The notes: generated by a model not told the origin, from the letters alone. Positions 17,806-26,317 are shown, counted from the stretch's first letter. The stretch: 37,093 bases of DNA from Terriglobia bacterium (GCA_023511585.1 JAIMBF010000021.1:1-37093), one strand, 5' to 3'. Made by a program: numbers and translations.

Positions 17806-19032
17806 TCACTTCACTTCCACCAACGCGACGCGGTTGATACCGCTTTCGGCCAGCACGAGCTCGCCATCCGATGTTGCCATCATATTGCGAACAACGCCGC
17901 CCCCGGATGGAATTTCCCAACTCTGAAACCGTTCCGTTTTCGGGTCGAAGCGCACCAGCGTGTTCGGTTTCACGCCGGACTCGCTGTACCATACTGCGCC
18001 TTCCAGCACGGTGATTCCATAAGGTGCGGCCCGTGGTCCGCCGGGTGAGGGCCATTCTGCAAAACGGCCGGTTTTGGGATTGAAACTGCCCAGATATCCG
18101 CGCGCATAATCGGTGTACCAAATCACGCCGTCATTGCCGATCGCAATTCGCCGCGGGCGGCTTTCCGGGTTCGGCAGCGCGTATTCTTCAATGCTCATCG
18201 AGACGGGGTCGATGCGGCCCAATTTGTTGGCGCCGAATTCGACAAAGAACGGAATTCCCTGGGGATCGATCGCGATTCCATACGGTCGCGCATGCGCCGT
18301 CGGGACGCTCACCAGCCGAATTGCGCCGCTTTGCGGATTAAGACGCCCGACCATGTTGGCGTTCTGGACGGTAAACCAAAGAATTCCGTTGCGATCGAAT
18401 ACCGGCGTATGCGGGTCGCGCGCCCGCGCATCCGGCATCGGGTAAGCCGTCAGCTGTTTCGTGTTCGGATCAAGCTTGCCGATGGCCCCGGCAAAATTGG
18501 CCGTGAACCAGATCTTGCCGTCCTTATCCTCGGCAAGGCCATGCGGCCCGGCAAGCGAGGTCCCCGTGGGAAACTCGGTAAACCGGCCGGTCTTGGGGTC
18601 AAGCCGGCCCAAGACGTTTGCCATCTGGCCGGTGTACCAGAGCATGCCGTCACGCGCGGCCAGCGGATCATGCGGCCGTGAGCCCGGCGTGGGCACGGTC
18701 CATTCTTGAATCGCAATGCGCACCTGCCCGGGGATGGTGACCGCAGGGGGCGAGCGGTCCGGAAAGTTCTGCGCGAGGTAATCGGTCAGCGGGCCGATTT
18801 GCTCGGCGCGCAAAGGGGCGCCGGCATTCTTCATCATTTGTAACACGATGGTCCAGTCCGCGCGCGTGTGGCCGCTTTGCGTGATCCGGCTGAGATCATG
18901 ACAGAAAGTGCAATCTGCCCGAAGAATGTCTCGGCCTTGGCCGGCCGGCAATTGGTCCTGCGCGGCAAGAGGGGCATTCCAGCCCAAGGCGCCGAGCAGC
19001 AAAAGGAAGCCGCGCCGCAGTTTGCAGCCCAT
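17806..19032 (-). CDS. Exported c-type cytochrome domain fused to a virginiamycin B lyase-like beta-propeller
   Basis: This 408-residue protein has a signal peptide (LLLLGALGWNAPLAAQ, cleavage near residue 25). A small cytochrome c domain follows, with the haem motif C41-T-F-C44-H45. From about residue 105 to the end there are repeated blades of about 42 residues with phrases like GRLDPKTGRFTEFP and PHGLAEDKDGKIWFTAN, as in the Vgb/streptogramin lyase-like propeller family. Most chromosomal members of that family are not resistance enzymes, so a redox-linked periplasmic or sensory role is more likely than antibiotic lysis. A GGGGGAA ribosome-binding site precedes the ATG. It is convergent with recG (45 bases between stops) and divergent from the polysaccharide operon. 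Confidence 0.8.
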   Translation of the reverse strand: MGCKLRRGFLLLLGALGWNAPLAAQDQLPAGQGRDILRADCTFCHDLSRITQSGHTRADWTIVLQMMKNAGAPLRAEQIGPLTDYLAQNFPDRSPPAVTIPGQVRIAIQEWTVPTPGSRPHDPLAARDGMLWYTGQMANVLGRLDPKTGRFTEFPTGTSLAGPHGLAEDKDGKIWFTANFAGAIGKLDPNTKQLTAYPMPDARARDPHTPVFDRNGILWFTVQNANMVGRLNPQSGAIRLVSVPTAHARPYGIAIDPQGIPFFVEFGANKLGRIDPVSMSIEEYALPNPESRPRRIAIGNDGVIWYTDYARGYLGSFNPKTGRFAEWPSPGGPRAAPYGITVLEGAVWYSESGVKPNTLVRFDPKTERFQSWEIPSGGGVVRNMMATSDGELVLAESGINRVALVEVK

Positions 19033-19149
19033 TCTTCGTTCCCCCGAAAGGCCATAATTGGCAAGATCTTTCGCGATTTCGGCATGCTTGGCAACAGCCC
19101 TTCGGCCCGCTTGTCGCAGCCGGCAGCGGCGAGGGGCCTGCGGCTGCGT

Positions 19150-19245
19150 AAAGTGTGTTATGTTTTTTGATTTTAAATATTATTTTTTATACATTCCAAT
19201 GATTGACAATTTCCTAAGATACGTTAAATATATGTGAACGAAGAG
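19150..19245 (+). promoter_or_regulatory. AT-rich divergent promoter patch before the polysaccharide operon
   Basis: Within a GC-rich window this stretch is strikingly AT-rich (for example TTTTAAATATTATTTTTTATA near 19170-19190, described here as a patch of T/A runs). A perfect -35 hexamer TTGACA is at 19203-19208, and a weaker -10-like TAAATA at 19225-19230 follows after 16 bases. The glycosyltransferase starts 77 bases later. The composition would suit silencing by an H-NS/MucR/Ros-type protein or an imported promoter. The rest of the 274-base gap (19033-19306) shows no gene. Confidence 0.5.
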
Positions 19246-19306
19246 GGTATTTTGCAACTTTTCGGCGAAATCGCGCCACACGCCCATCCCGGGAAAGACA
19301 GCCTGC

Positions 19307-20641
19307 ATGGATGAAAGCACTCTTCTTGCCCTGATGCTGGGCATCAGCCTGCTCATCAGCATTTCCTCGCTGGATGATGCTTTCATCGATCTTTTGGCTT
19401 TCGGAATCACCCGCAGACCCTTCGCCCGCAGTCTCGCCGCGCAGCACGAGATTCCCACCACCGCGGTTTTCGTCGCCAACTGGCACGAAGCCGATGTGCT
19501 CGGCCCGATGGTGGAAGGCAATCTGGCGCGGATCGCTATCCCCCAAGTCAAGCTCTATCTCGGCGTGTATCCGAACGACACCGAAACGCGCGACGTCGCG
19601 CTGGCGCTTGCCGCGAAGCACCCCGATCGGGTTCGGGTCGTCGTGAATACGCTGCCCGGCCCGACTTCCAAGGGCCAAATGCTCAATGAAATGTTTCGCC
19701 AAGTCTACAGCGCGCCGGATGCGCCCGAGCTCGTTGTGTTGCATGACAGCGAAGACGTGATCGATCCGCGCACGTTCCAAACCTACGCCGCTTATGCGCG
19801 TGATTACGACTACATCCAGGTGCCGGTCTTCTCGCTCCGCGCCACGCACCGTTCCAAAGTTGCCGCCACATATATGGACGAATTCGCCGAGCGGCACACG
19901 CGCGAGATGATTGTTCGCAACGCGGTTGGCGCGATGATTCCCTCCGCCGGTGTCGGCACCTGCATGACGAAGCGGCTCGTCGAACACTTCCTGCGCGCAC
20001 GCGGAACCGTGCTGATGGGCGGGTGCGTCACGGAGGACTACATCCTCGGCGTTGAGGTCAAGCGCGCCGGCTTCCGTGCGGCATTCGCGGCAGTTTCGGC
20101 GGATGCCGAGCGCGGTTTGGATTTCGTCGCCACGCGGGAGTTCTTTCCGAAAACGCTCTCCGCATCCATCAAGCAGAAAACCCGTTGGGTTTACGGCACT
20201 TGCTTTGAGGCGATGCACAAGCTCGGCTGGCGCGGCGATCTCTGGGATCTTTATTTCTTCTTCCGCGATCGCAAGGGAATCATAACCAACTTTCTGCCGC
20301 CGATCGCGTTTATTTTTCTTGTTCTTGTCATAACGGGAACGATCGATCCGGCGGTGGTTCCTCCTGCTTTGCAACCGATATTTTCCGCATCGCTTTTGTT
20401 CAATCTGTTCGCGTTTGCGCTGCGCTATATCGTGCGCGTCGCCTCATGCCGGCAGGTTTACGGGACGTTTGAGCCGATCGCGGTTGCGGTGCGGTGGCCC
20501 GTTGCCCTCTGGGCCAACATGATGGCCGTGTTCCGGGCATGGAAAATATACCTCACGGAATCCGATTTCGCCAGAAAACCGATCGTGTGGGCCAAAACGG
20601 CGCACGAGCTGCCTGAAGATTTCGTTGCCCTCAGTCGCTGA
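19307..20641 (+). CDS. NfrB-like membrane glycosyltransferase (GT2) of an exopolysaccharide system
   Basis: This 444-residue inner-membrane glycosyltransferase has one N-terminal helix followed by SLDDAFIDL, then a GT2 domain with the DxD-type motif in HDSED (147-150), the TED acceptor-side motif (242-244) and the processive QxxRW signature (Q290, R293, W294). Two or more membrane helices lie at about 325-410. Phrases such as VYPNDTETRDV, LPGPTSKGQMLN, PSAGVGTC and RDRKGIITNF closely match E. coli NfrB as I remember it. That protein makes the phage N4 glycan receptor. The C-terminal c-di-GMP-binding MshEN domain of NfrB is absent: the chain ends soon after WAKTAHELPEDF. It starts an operon with wecB and a HlyD-like adaptor. 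Confidence 0.85.
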   Translation: MDESTLLALMLGISLLISISSLDDAFIDLLAFGITRRPFARSLAAQHEIPTTAVFVANWHEADVLGPMVEGNLARIAIPQVKLYLGVYPNDTETRDVALALAAKHPDRVRVVVNTLPGPTSKGQMLNEMFRQVYSAPDAPELVVLHDSEDVIDPRTFQTYAAYARDYDYIQVPVFSLRATHRSKVAATYMDEFAERHTREMIVRNAVGAMIPSAGVGTCMTKRLVEHFLRARGTVLMGGCVTEDYILGVEVKRAGFRAAFAAVSADAERGLDFVATREFFPKTLSASIKQKTRWVYGTCFEAMHKLGWRGDLWDLYFFFRDRKGIITNFLPPIAFIFLVLVITGTIDPAVVPPALQPIFSASLLFNLFAFALRYIVRVASCRQVYGTFEPIAVAVRWPVALWANMMAVFRAWKIYLTESDFARKPIVWAKTAHELPEDFVALSR

Positions 20642-20667
20642 AAAATCATCAAAGCGGAATAGACAAA

Positions 20668-21810
20668 ATGACAACCCGCATCCTCGTTGTGCTTGGAACC
20701 CGACCGGAAATCATCAAACTAGGCCCTGTCTGCCGGGCGTTACAACGACGGCGCGATGTCGAAACCCATGTTTTCTGGACCGGGCAACATATCGAGCTCG
20801 CGCGCGGTTTGCTGGATCTCTTCGGCATTACGGTCACCCACAACGGCGCAGAGATCATGGCGCAGCCGGGGTTGGCCGGCAAGTTCGCCTTGATGATGCA
20901 GCAAATCGAAACTGTGCTGCGCAAAGGCAACTATGACTGGATTGTCGTGCAAGGCGATACCGCAACCGCCGCGGCCGCTGCCACCGCCGGGTTTTTGAAC
21001 CGCGTGCCGGTTGCGCATGTGGAAGCGGGGCTCCGCACCGGCGATCTTGCCTCGCCATGGCCGGAAGAATTCAACCGGCGTGTTATTACGCTCGCTTCCG
21101 CGCTGCACTTTGCCCCTACCGCTCGCGCGGCGGAAAATCTGCGCGCCGAAGGCGTGCCCGATGCAAACGTCATGGTGGTCGGCAACACGGTTGTGGATGC
21201 GCTGCTTTTTGTTCGCAAACATGTACTGCAGGAGCCATATCGGCCGATCGACCCGGTTCTCGAGACGATTCCCGCCGACAAGAAACTCATCCTCGCCACA
21301 TTGCACCGGCGCGAAAACATCGGTGCACCGATGCGGGAAGTTCTTCGTGCGCTGCGCACGCTCGCCGAAGATGGCGACAAATACTTTGCGCTTCCGCTGC
21401 ATCTGAACCCGGAGGTTCGCAAAGAAGTACTGAGCATTCTCGGGAATGCTACGAATGTGCGTTTGCTTGCGCCGCTGCAATATCCGGACTTTGTTTATCT
21501 CTTAACCAAAGCTTGGGTTGTCGTCAGCGATTCGGGCGGTGTGCAAGAAGAGGCGCCCACCTTCGGCCTGCCGATCCTGATCACGCGCGAGACCACCGAG
21601 CGGCCGGAAGTGATCGAGGCCGGGGTCGGCCGTCTCGTCGGCACCGATTATCAGCGGATCATCAACGAGGTCCGCGCACTCACGGCCACAGAGCAGCGTC
21701 CATTGTTAAGCGGCGCCAATCCGTTCGGCACCGGTGATGCGAGCGAACGGATTGCCGAATCTCTTCTCGCCCGATTTCCTCAAACCATACCGGCAAGGGC
21801 TGCATCTTAA
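20668..21810 (+). CDS. wecB: UDP-N-acetylglucosamine 2-epimerase (non-hydrolysing)
   Basis: This 380-residue enzyme interconverts UDP-GlcNAc and UDP-ManNAc. The N-terminus LVVLGTRPEIIKLGPV is the family signature, and the catalytic-type residues known from E. coli WecB are present: D97 (VQGDT), E119 (HVEAGLRTGD), E133 in PEEFNRR and H213 (TLHRRENIG). The C-terminal SDSGGVQEEAP motif binds UDP. It lies 26 bases after the glycosyltransferase stop, and its own stop shares a base with the start of the HlyD-like gene (TAATG). A dedicated copy in this operon implies the polymer contains ManNAc or a derivative, which is inference. Confidence 0.93.
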   Translation: MTTRILVVLGTRPEIIKLGPVCRALQRRRDVETHVFWTGQHIELARGLLDLFGITVTHNGAEIMAQPGLAGKFALMMQQIETVLRKGNYDWIVVQGDTATAAAAATAGFLNRVPVAHVEAGLRTGDLASPWPEEFNRRVITLASALHFAPTARAAENLRAEGVPDANVMVVGNTVVDALLFVRKHVLQEPYRPIDPVLETIPADKKLILATLHRRENIGAPMREVLRALRTLAEDGDKYFALPLHLNPEVRKEVLSILGNATNVRLLAPLQYPDFVYLLTKAWVVVSDSGGVQEEAPTFGLPILITRETTERPEVIEAGVGRLVGTDYQRIINEVRALTATEQRPLLSGANPFGTGDASERIAESLLARFPQTIPARAAS

Positions 21811-22877
21811 TGAGTGCTTTGAGTACGCCCGCCGATCAAACGCTCCAGGCAAGCCAGATCAATTGGAGGCGCTTGCGCCACCGTTTGTTCAACCTCGGTT
21901 TGGTGATCGTCGCGGTAGGGGCCGTGGCGCTCTATCTGAACAGCGCCGCGGGGGGCTTCTTTTTCCACGCCGAGGGCTTGGTGACGCGCGAACGCGTGGC
22001 CGTCGCCCCTTCGTTCGAGGGCAAAGTGGTGGAGATGTTCGTTCACCCAGGCGATAAAGTCACGCGCGGGCAAAAGATTGCTTTGGTGGAATCCGCCGCG
22101 CTCAGCCGGAGCCTCTCCGATCTTGCCGCCGAAAAGGCCCGGCTGATTTCCAAAATCGCCGAGCTGCAAGCGCGGCGCCGGATGATCGCCGAGACGCTGC
22201 CGATTGCGGAGGAGAGCGCACGGCGGAGCGCGGCCTTTCTGCAGACCTTGACTGAGGCAAGCCGCAGGGGGCTTGTGGTGAACCGTTCTCTGCAAGAAAT
22301 AACCATGGCCGCGCTCACTGCCACGGAACGCGCCGCCTCGTTCAAGGCGGAACAGGCTTCGCTTGGGGCGGAACTTGAAGCAAACAAGAACGCACTCATC
22401 GAAACCAGCCAGGCGTACCAACGCCTGAATGCTCTCTATGACAACGGCATTCTCGCGGCGAGCGTCAGCGGCGATATCGGCAGCGAGGTTGCCGCCGTGG
22501 GGCAGGTGCTAACCCCGGGCAACGGTGCGGTCGCCGTGATCTATACGGGCGAGGATTTCGTGCTCGCTTATGTTCCTGATGCGTATCTTTCGGAAATTGC
22601 CGAAGGCCAAAAGGTCGGCGTGAAAATGCGCGGCAAAGTCTTCAACGGCAAAATTCAGCGCATCCTTCCGATTAATGCGGCATTACCTGCCGATTTGCAA
22701 AACTCGAGCAGATTCCGCGAACGCGGGCGTTTGGTGCGCATTGCGCTTACGGATCCCAACGCGCTGGCGATCGGCCAGAAAGTGGAAATCGTCCGTTGCT
22801 TTGCCGAAGATTGCCGGCTCGGCCCGCTGCGGGCGCTCTGGCAAGGGCTGCTCGGCGTGTTCGCTTCTTCCGACTAG
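21810..22877 (+). CDS. HlyD-like periplasmic membrane-fusion (adaptor) protein
   Basis: This 355-residue protein has one N-terminal membrane anchor (about residues 27-48). A split biotinyl-lipoyl-like domain follows (VAVAPSFEGKVVEMFVHPGDKVTRGQKIALVES, divided in the fold by the hairpin), then a long alpha-helical coiled coil at about 97-215 and a second half with ASVSGDIGSEVAAVGQVLTPG. A beta-barrel (VLAYVPDAYLSEIAEGQKVGVKMRGKVF) closes the chain. Proteins of this type bridge inner-membrane synthases or pumps to the outer membrane; Alg44 plays that role for alginate. Translationally coupled to wecB, it probably carries nascent polysaccharide across the periplasm. No outer-membrane pore gene follows in the window. 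Confidence 0.82.
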   Translation: MSALSTPADQTLQASQINWRRLRHRLFNLGLVIVAVGAVALYLNSAAGGFFFHAEGLVTRERVAVAPSFEGKVVEMFVHPGDKVTRGQKIALVESAALSRSLSDLAAEKARLISKIAELQARRRMIAETLPIAEESARRSAAFLQTLTEASRRGLVVNRSLQEITMAALTATERAASFKAEQASLGAELEANKNALIETSQAYQRLNALYDNGILAASVSGDIGSEVAAVGQVLTPGNGAVAVIYTGEDFVLAYVPDAYLSEIAEGQKVGVKMRGKVFNGKIQRILPINAALPADLQNSSRFRERGRLVRIALTDPNALAIGQKVEIVRCFAEDCRLGPLRALWQGLLGVFASSD

Positions 22878-23089
22878 CGCGATCTACTTTACGGCGCGTT
22901 CTCTTCGCCAAAATCTTGTCCTAAACCTCGGAAAATACCGGATATCCGAGCACGCGACGATATTACGGGCGTTATTCCCAAGCCCGGGATTAAATCCGTT
23001 CATAACGTTTCGGCGCTTTTTTCGTTGTGTACCCCGAGCCGCGAGGCCATAATCGTGGCCAGGTGCGCCGCCGTAACATCGGTTTCAGA

Positions 23090-26000
23090 ATGACCAACGC
23101 GCTCACCCTGATGATCGAAGCGCTCGGCCTCGAGGCCGCTACCATTCGCAAGCGGGGCCGCGGAACGGAGATTGCGTTACGCGACGGTGAACGCGTTTCT
23201 CAAAGCGAAAGGGCTTGGCTCTATCGGTTCGTCGTCGCGGAGGAACTCTCGGTTCGTCTCTTCCTCCGTGACGATACGCCGGTACGGGTTATAGCGGGCG
23301 AAGAGGAGGTGCCGGGCGTGCTCGTATCCTTCCAAAACGGCATAGTGCGTGTTGCGCTCGAGAAGGACCTAGGCCCGACAATCGCCTCCGCGCGTCTGAT
23401 CTCGAACGATGCGTTTCTGGTCGAGCAACTTCGAGATCGTCTGCAGAAGGTCCACAGAAGCGAGGCCCGTTTCTGCAAACCGGCTGCGGAGCGCGCGCTC
23501 GGCTTGTTGCTTCCTAAGACTGCGGATGCCGAGCCCGACCCATCGGTCACGTCCGGCGGTGACCTCAACGCAGACCAGATCAGCGCGGTTCGCCGCTCCT
23601 TGGGCAGCGAAACAACATTTGTTTGGGGCCCGCCCGGCACGGGAAAGACCAAGACCCTCGCTCACGTTGTCGAAGCTCACTATCGCGCCGGACGCACCGT
23701 GTTGTTGGTCTCCAATACCAATATCGCCGTTGACACCGCGCTCGAACGTATCGCCGAGCGACTGAAGGGAGAGCCGGATTTTCATCAGGGCCTTGCGATC
23801 CGGTTAGGGCCGGTGGTCAAAGAAAGTTTGCGTCTGAATTTCGGCGCGCAGGTGATCCCGGAAGAGATCGTGGCACGGCTCGGGGAGCGTTTGCAGCACG
23901 AGAAAGAAGCGCTCACGCGGGAAAAAAATGCCCTCTTTTCGGAGGAGAAGATAAATCTCGCCAAGCTCGAAGACTTGCAGCAACTCGCTCATGCGCGCCG
24001 AACGCTCTCCGAGCGCGAACACGAGCGCAACGTTGCCAACCTCACGATCGAAAAACGGAGAAAAGAGGCAGCCTCGTATCGAGAGCGCGCCGCGATGCTG
24101 CGGGTCAAACTCGAACGGGTGCGCAACATGGGCAGCGTTCGGCGATTCCTGGGATTGGTTTTCTTGGGTCTTGATCCCAAGCAGCTCGAGCAGGACGCGT
24201 CGGTGGCCGAGCGCGAGGCTCAGGCGGCGTTGGCGGCAGCAGAAGCGCTGGCCGCCGACCTTCCGAAACGCGATGCCGAGATCCAAAAGCTTCGCTCCGA
24301 AGTGGCGCAGATGGCTTCAAAAACGCGCGATTATCCGCCCCAAGCGCAAATCGAGGCCGATCTTGCCGCTCTCCGCTCTCGCTTAACGCGGCTCCGCGAG
24401 CGCCTCTCCGTGATCGAGCGCGAGCTCGCTGACCTAGAACAGGAAGTTCTCGCACGCTGCCGGATTGTCGCAACCACGGTCTACAGGACCTATCTCGGGA
24501 AGTTCCCCAAGGAGCAGTTCGATGCCGTCGTGATCGACGAAGCGTCGATGCTCATACCGCCGCTTGTCTTTTATGCGGCGGGGCTTGCAGAGGTATCTGT
24601 TACCGTGGCGGGCGACTTCCGCCAACTGCCCCCGATCGTCATGTGCGATCAGCCGCTTGCACAGGAGTGGCTCAAACGCGATGCTTTCGAGATCGCCGGC
24701 ATCCCTGCAAAACTCAAAGCCGGCAAGCCCCCGCCGTACCTGATCCGTCTAGGCATTCAGTACCGCATGGAAGAGCGGATTTGCACCGTTCTCAATCGGC
24801 TCTTCTATGCCGACTATCCCTTACGCTCGATCCCAAACGGTGCCGAAGTCAATAGCGATTTTCCGCTTGGGACGGCGCCGCTGCTCTATTTGGACACTGC
24901 GTCGTTGCACCCGTGGGCGGCGCTGCGCGCGGGCTCCCATTCTCGTTATAACCTTCTCCACGCGCTCTTGGTACGCGCCATCGTGCAAAAGCTTGCAGAA
25001 AGCGGGTTCATTCCGCTTGCAGGTGAGGCCAACGACGCGGTGGGTGCCGTCAGCCCGTACGCAGCACAGGCGCAACTGATCCAAGCCCTGCTCGATAGCC
25101 GCCTTGGCAAGCGCGCGGCAGGCATCGTCGCCACCGTCCACCGATTCCAAGGTGACGAAAGACGGACAATGGTGCTCGACCTCACGGATTCCTGGGGTGT
25201 CAAGCTGGGAAAGTTTTTGGGGGCCACGAAACTGGAGGAGGACGGCGCGCGGCTGCTAAACGTCGCCGTGAGCCGTGCGCGGCGTCACCTCATCTTGATT
25301 GCGAATTTCGAGTATCTCCGTAAGAAAGCGCCTCAGCAGAGCTTCGCTCGCCGGCTTATCGATCACTTCGCGGATCATGGCGAGCCGCTCGATCCCAACG
25401 CCGTGCTTCCTCTCATCGAGCAGGACTGGATCGACGGTCTCCATCGCATCCTGCCTCCGGACTTCGAACTGCCTGAAGGAGCGGCCGGCGCGTTTTGTCA
25501 TGCCAACTTCTTTCCGGCGTTTATCAAAGACCTCGAGCATGCCCGTCAATCGGCGGTGATTCTCTCGCCCTTCGTCACGCGCAGAGGGATCGCTCGTTTG
25601 GCGGACGCGTTCCGCCTTGCGGTGATGCGGGGCGTTCGTATCCATATCCTGACCCGCCCGCCCGATGAGTCCGGTGTTGGCGGCATTGAAGAAGGGCGTG
25701 AGCACATCGCAGAATTGCGAGCGCTCGGCATTCTTGTGGACCTGCGAAAACGGATGAATGAGAAGATTGCGATCCTCGATGAGCGTATCCTCTGGCATGG
25801 CTCACTCAACATCCTCTCCTACCGCGACACGGAGGAAAGCATGTTACGTCTGGAGAGCCCCGCGGCATGTAAAAAAATCCTGCAATTCCTCAGCGCGCTG
25901 ACCGGCCGCCGCTTGGAACAGATGCCGGCATTTACGAACCCTCGGTGTCCGAAGTGCGGCGGGCCTGCCGTTTGGAAGGACGGTATCCACGGTATCTTCT

Positions 26001-26146
26001 TCGAATGCGAGGACGATGCCTGCGGCGGCAAACGAGATGCACGTAACGGCTTTAGCGCGCGCCGAGCTCAAAAGGTTCGAAATGAGCGCAGCCGCTTCGG
26101 TCATCATGACGATACGGAAATAGAAAAACGCGCTGCGGAATGGTGA
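23090..26146 (+). CDS. SF1 (Upf1/COG1112-type) helicase fused to PLD domain and zinc ribbon; type II Mokosh-like defence candidate
   Basis: This 1018-residue protein has a helicase core with Walker A GPPGTGKT (180-187), DEAS (483-486), GDFRQLPP (508-515), QYRM (557-560), VHRFQGDE (683-690) and AVSRAR (726-731). A long charged coiled coil (about 260-470) is inserted between motifs I and II. A phospholipase D-type domain follows, with NxKxxxxD (N890, K892, D897) and GSLN (904-907), then a zinc ribbon (C953, C956, C973, C978). The usual catalytic His of the HxK motif is Asn. Helicase-PLD single-chain proteins are the hallmark of type II Mokosh anti-phage systems. I chose ATG 23090; no good ribosome-binding site is visible, and a GTG at 23027 is possible. 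Confidence 0.8.
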   Translation: MTNALTLMIEALGLEAATIRKRGRGTEIALRDGERVSQSERAWLYRFVVAEELSVRLFLRDDTPVRVIAGEEEVPGVLVSFQNGIVRVALEKDLGPTIASARLISNDAFLVEQLRDRLQKVHRSEARFCKPAAERALGLLLPKTADAEPDPSVTSGGDLNADQISAVRRSLGSETTFVWGPPGTGKTKTLAHVVEAHYRAGRTVLLVSNTNIAVDTALERIAERLKGEPDFHQGLAIRLGPVVKESLRLNFGAQVIPEEIVARLGERLQHEKEALTREKNALFSEEKINLAKLEDLQQLAHARRTLSEREHERNVANLTIEKRRKEAASYRERAAMLRVKLERVRNMGSVRRFLGLVFLGLDPKQLEQDASVAEREAQAALAAAEALAADLPKRDAEIQKLRSEVAQMASKTRDYPPQAQIEADLAALRSRLTRLRERLSVIERELADLEQEVLARCRIVATTVYRTYLGKFPKEQFDAVVIDEASMLIPPLVFYAAGLAEVSVTVAGDFRQLPPIVMCDQPLAQEWLKRDAFEIAGIPAKLKAGKPPPYLIRLGIQYRMEERICTVLNRLFYADYPLRSIPNGAEVNSDFPLGTAPLLYLDTASLHPWAALRAGSHSRYNLLHALLVRAIVQKLAESGFIPLAGEANDAVGAVSPYAAQAQLIQALLDSRLGKRAAGIVATVHRFQGDERRTMVLDLTDSWGVKLGKFLGATKLEEDGARLLNVAVSRARRHLILIANFEYLRKKAPQQSFARRLIDHFADHGEPLDPNAVLPLIEQDWIDGLHRILPPDFELPEGAAGAFCHANFFPAFIKDLEHARQSAVILSPFVTRRGIARLADAFRLAVMRGVRIHILTRPPDESGVGGIEEGREHIAELRALGILVDLRKRMNEKIAILDERILWHGSLNILSYRDTEESMLRLESPAACKKILQFLSALTGRRLEQMPAFTNPRCPKCGGPAVWKDGIHGIFFECEDDACGGKRDARNGFSARRAQKVRNERSRFGHHDDTEIEKRAAEW

Positions 26147-26239
26147 GACCTTGCCCGCCCAAAGGTCGTTCGGCGCGATCCCGACAAAGTCCCGCATCCA
26201 CGCGTTCGCGTAAATATATCGCCCGATGACCGTCCCAAT

Positions 26240-26257
26240 GCGGCGAATAAACGCCGC
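26240..26257. terminator. GC hairpin between convergent defence-region genes
   Basis: A perfect GCGGCG/CGCCGC six-base stem with an AATAAA loop lies in the 171-base gap between the ends of the helicase and the facing 223-residue gene. Neither side has a T-run, so terminator function is doubtful. The gap shows no gene I can support, although a minus-strand frame runs through it into the helicase. Confidence 0.3.
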
Positions 26258-26317
26258 CCCCGCCATTTCCCTCTCGCGGCAGCGCGATCGCATCGATAAC
26301 GAGGCAACGCGATGCTC

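Noticed and set aside
17806-19032. Annotation as a streptogramin resistance gene
   Set aside because: The propeller is of the Vgb-like family, but the haem domain and chromosomal context do not support antibiotic lysis.
22878-23089. Possible att site or CRISPR-like repeats left of the helicase gene
   Set aside because: Only short dyads (for example GGCCA/TGGCC at 23045-23060) were found; there is no repeat of the tRNA 3' end and no spaced repeats.
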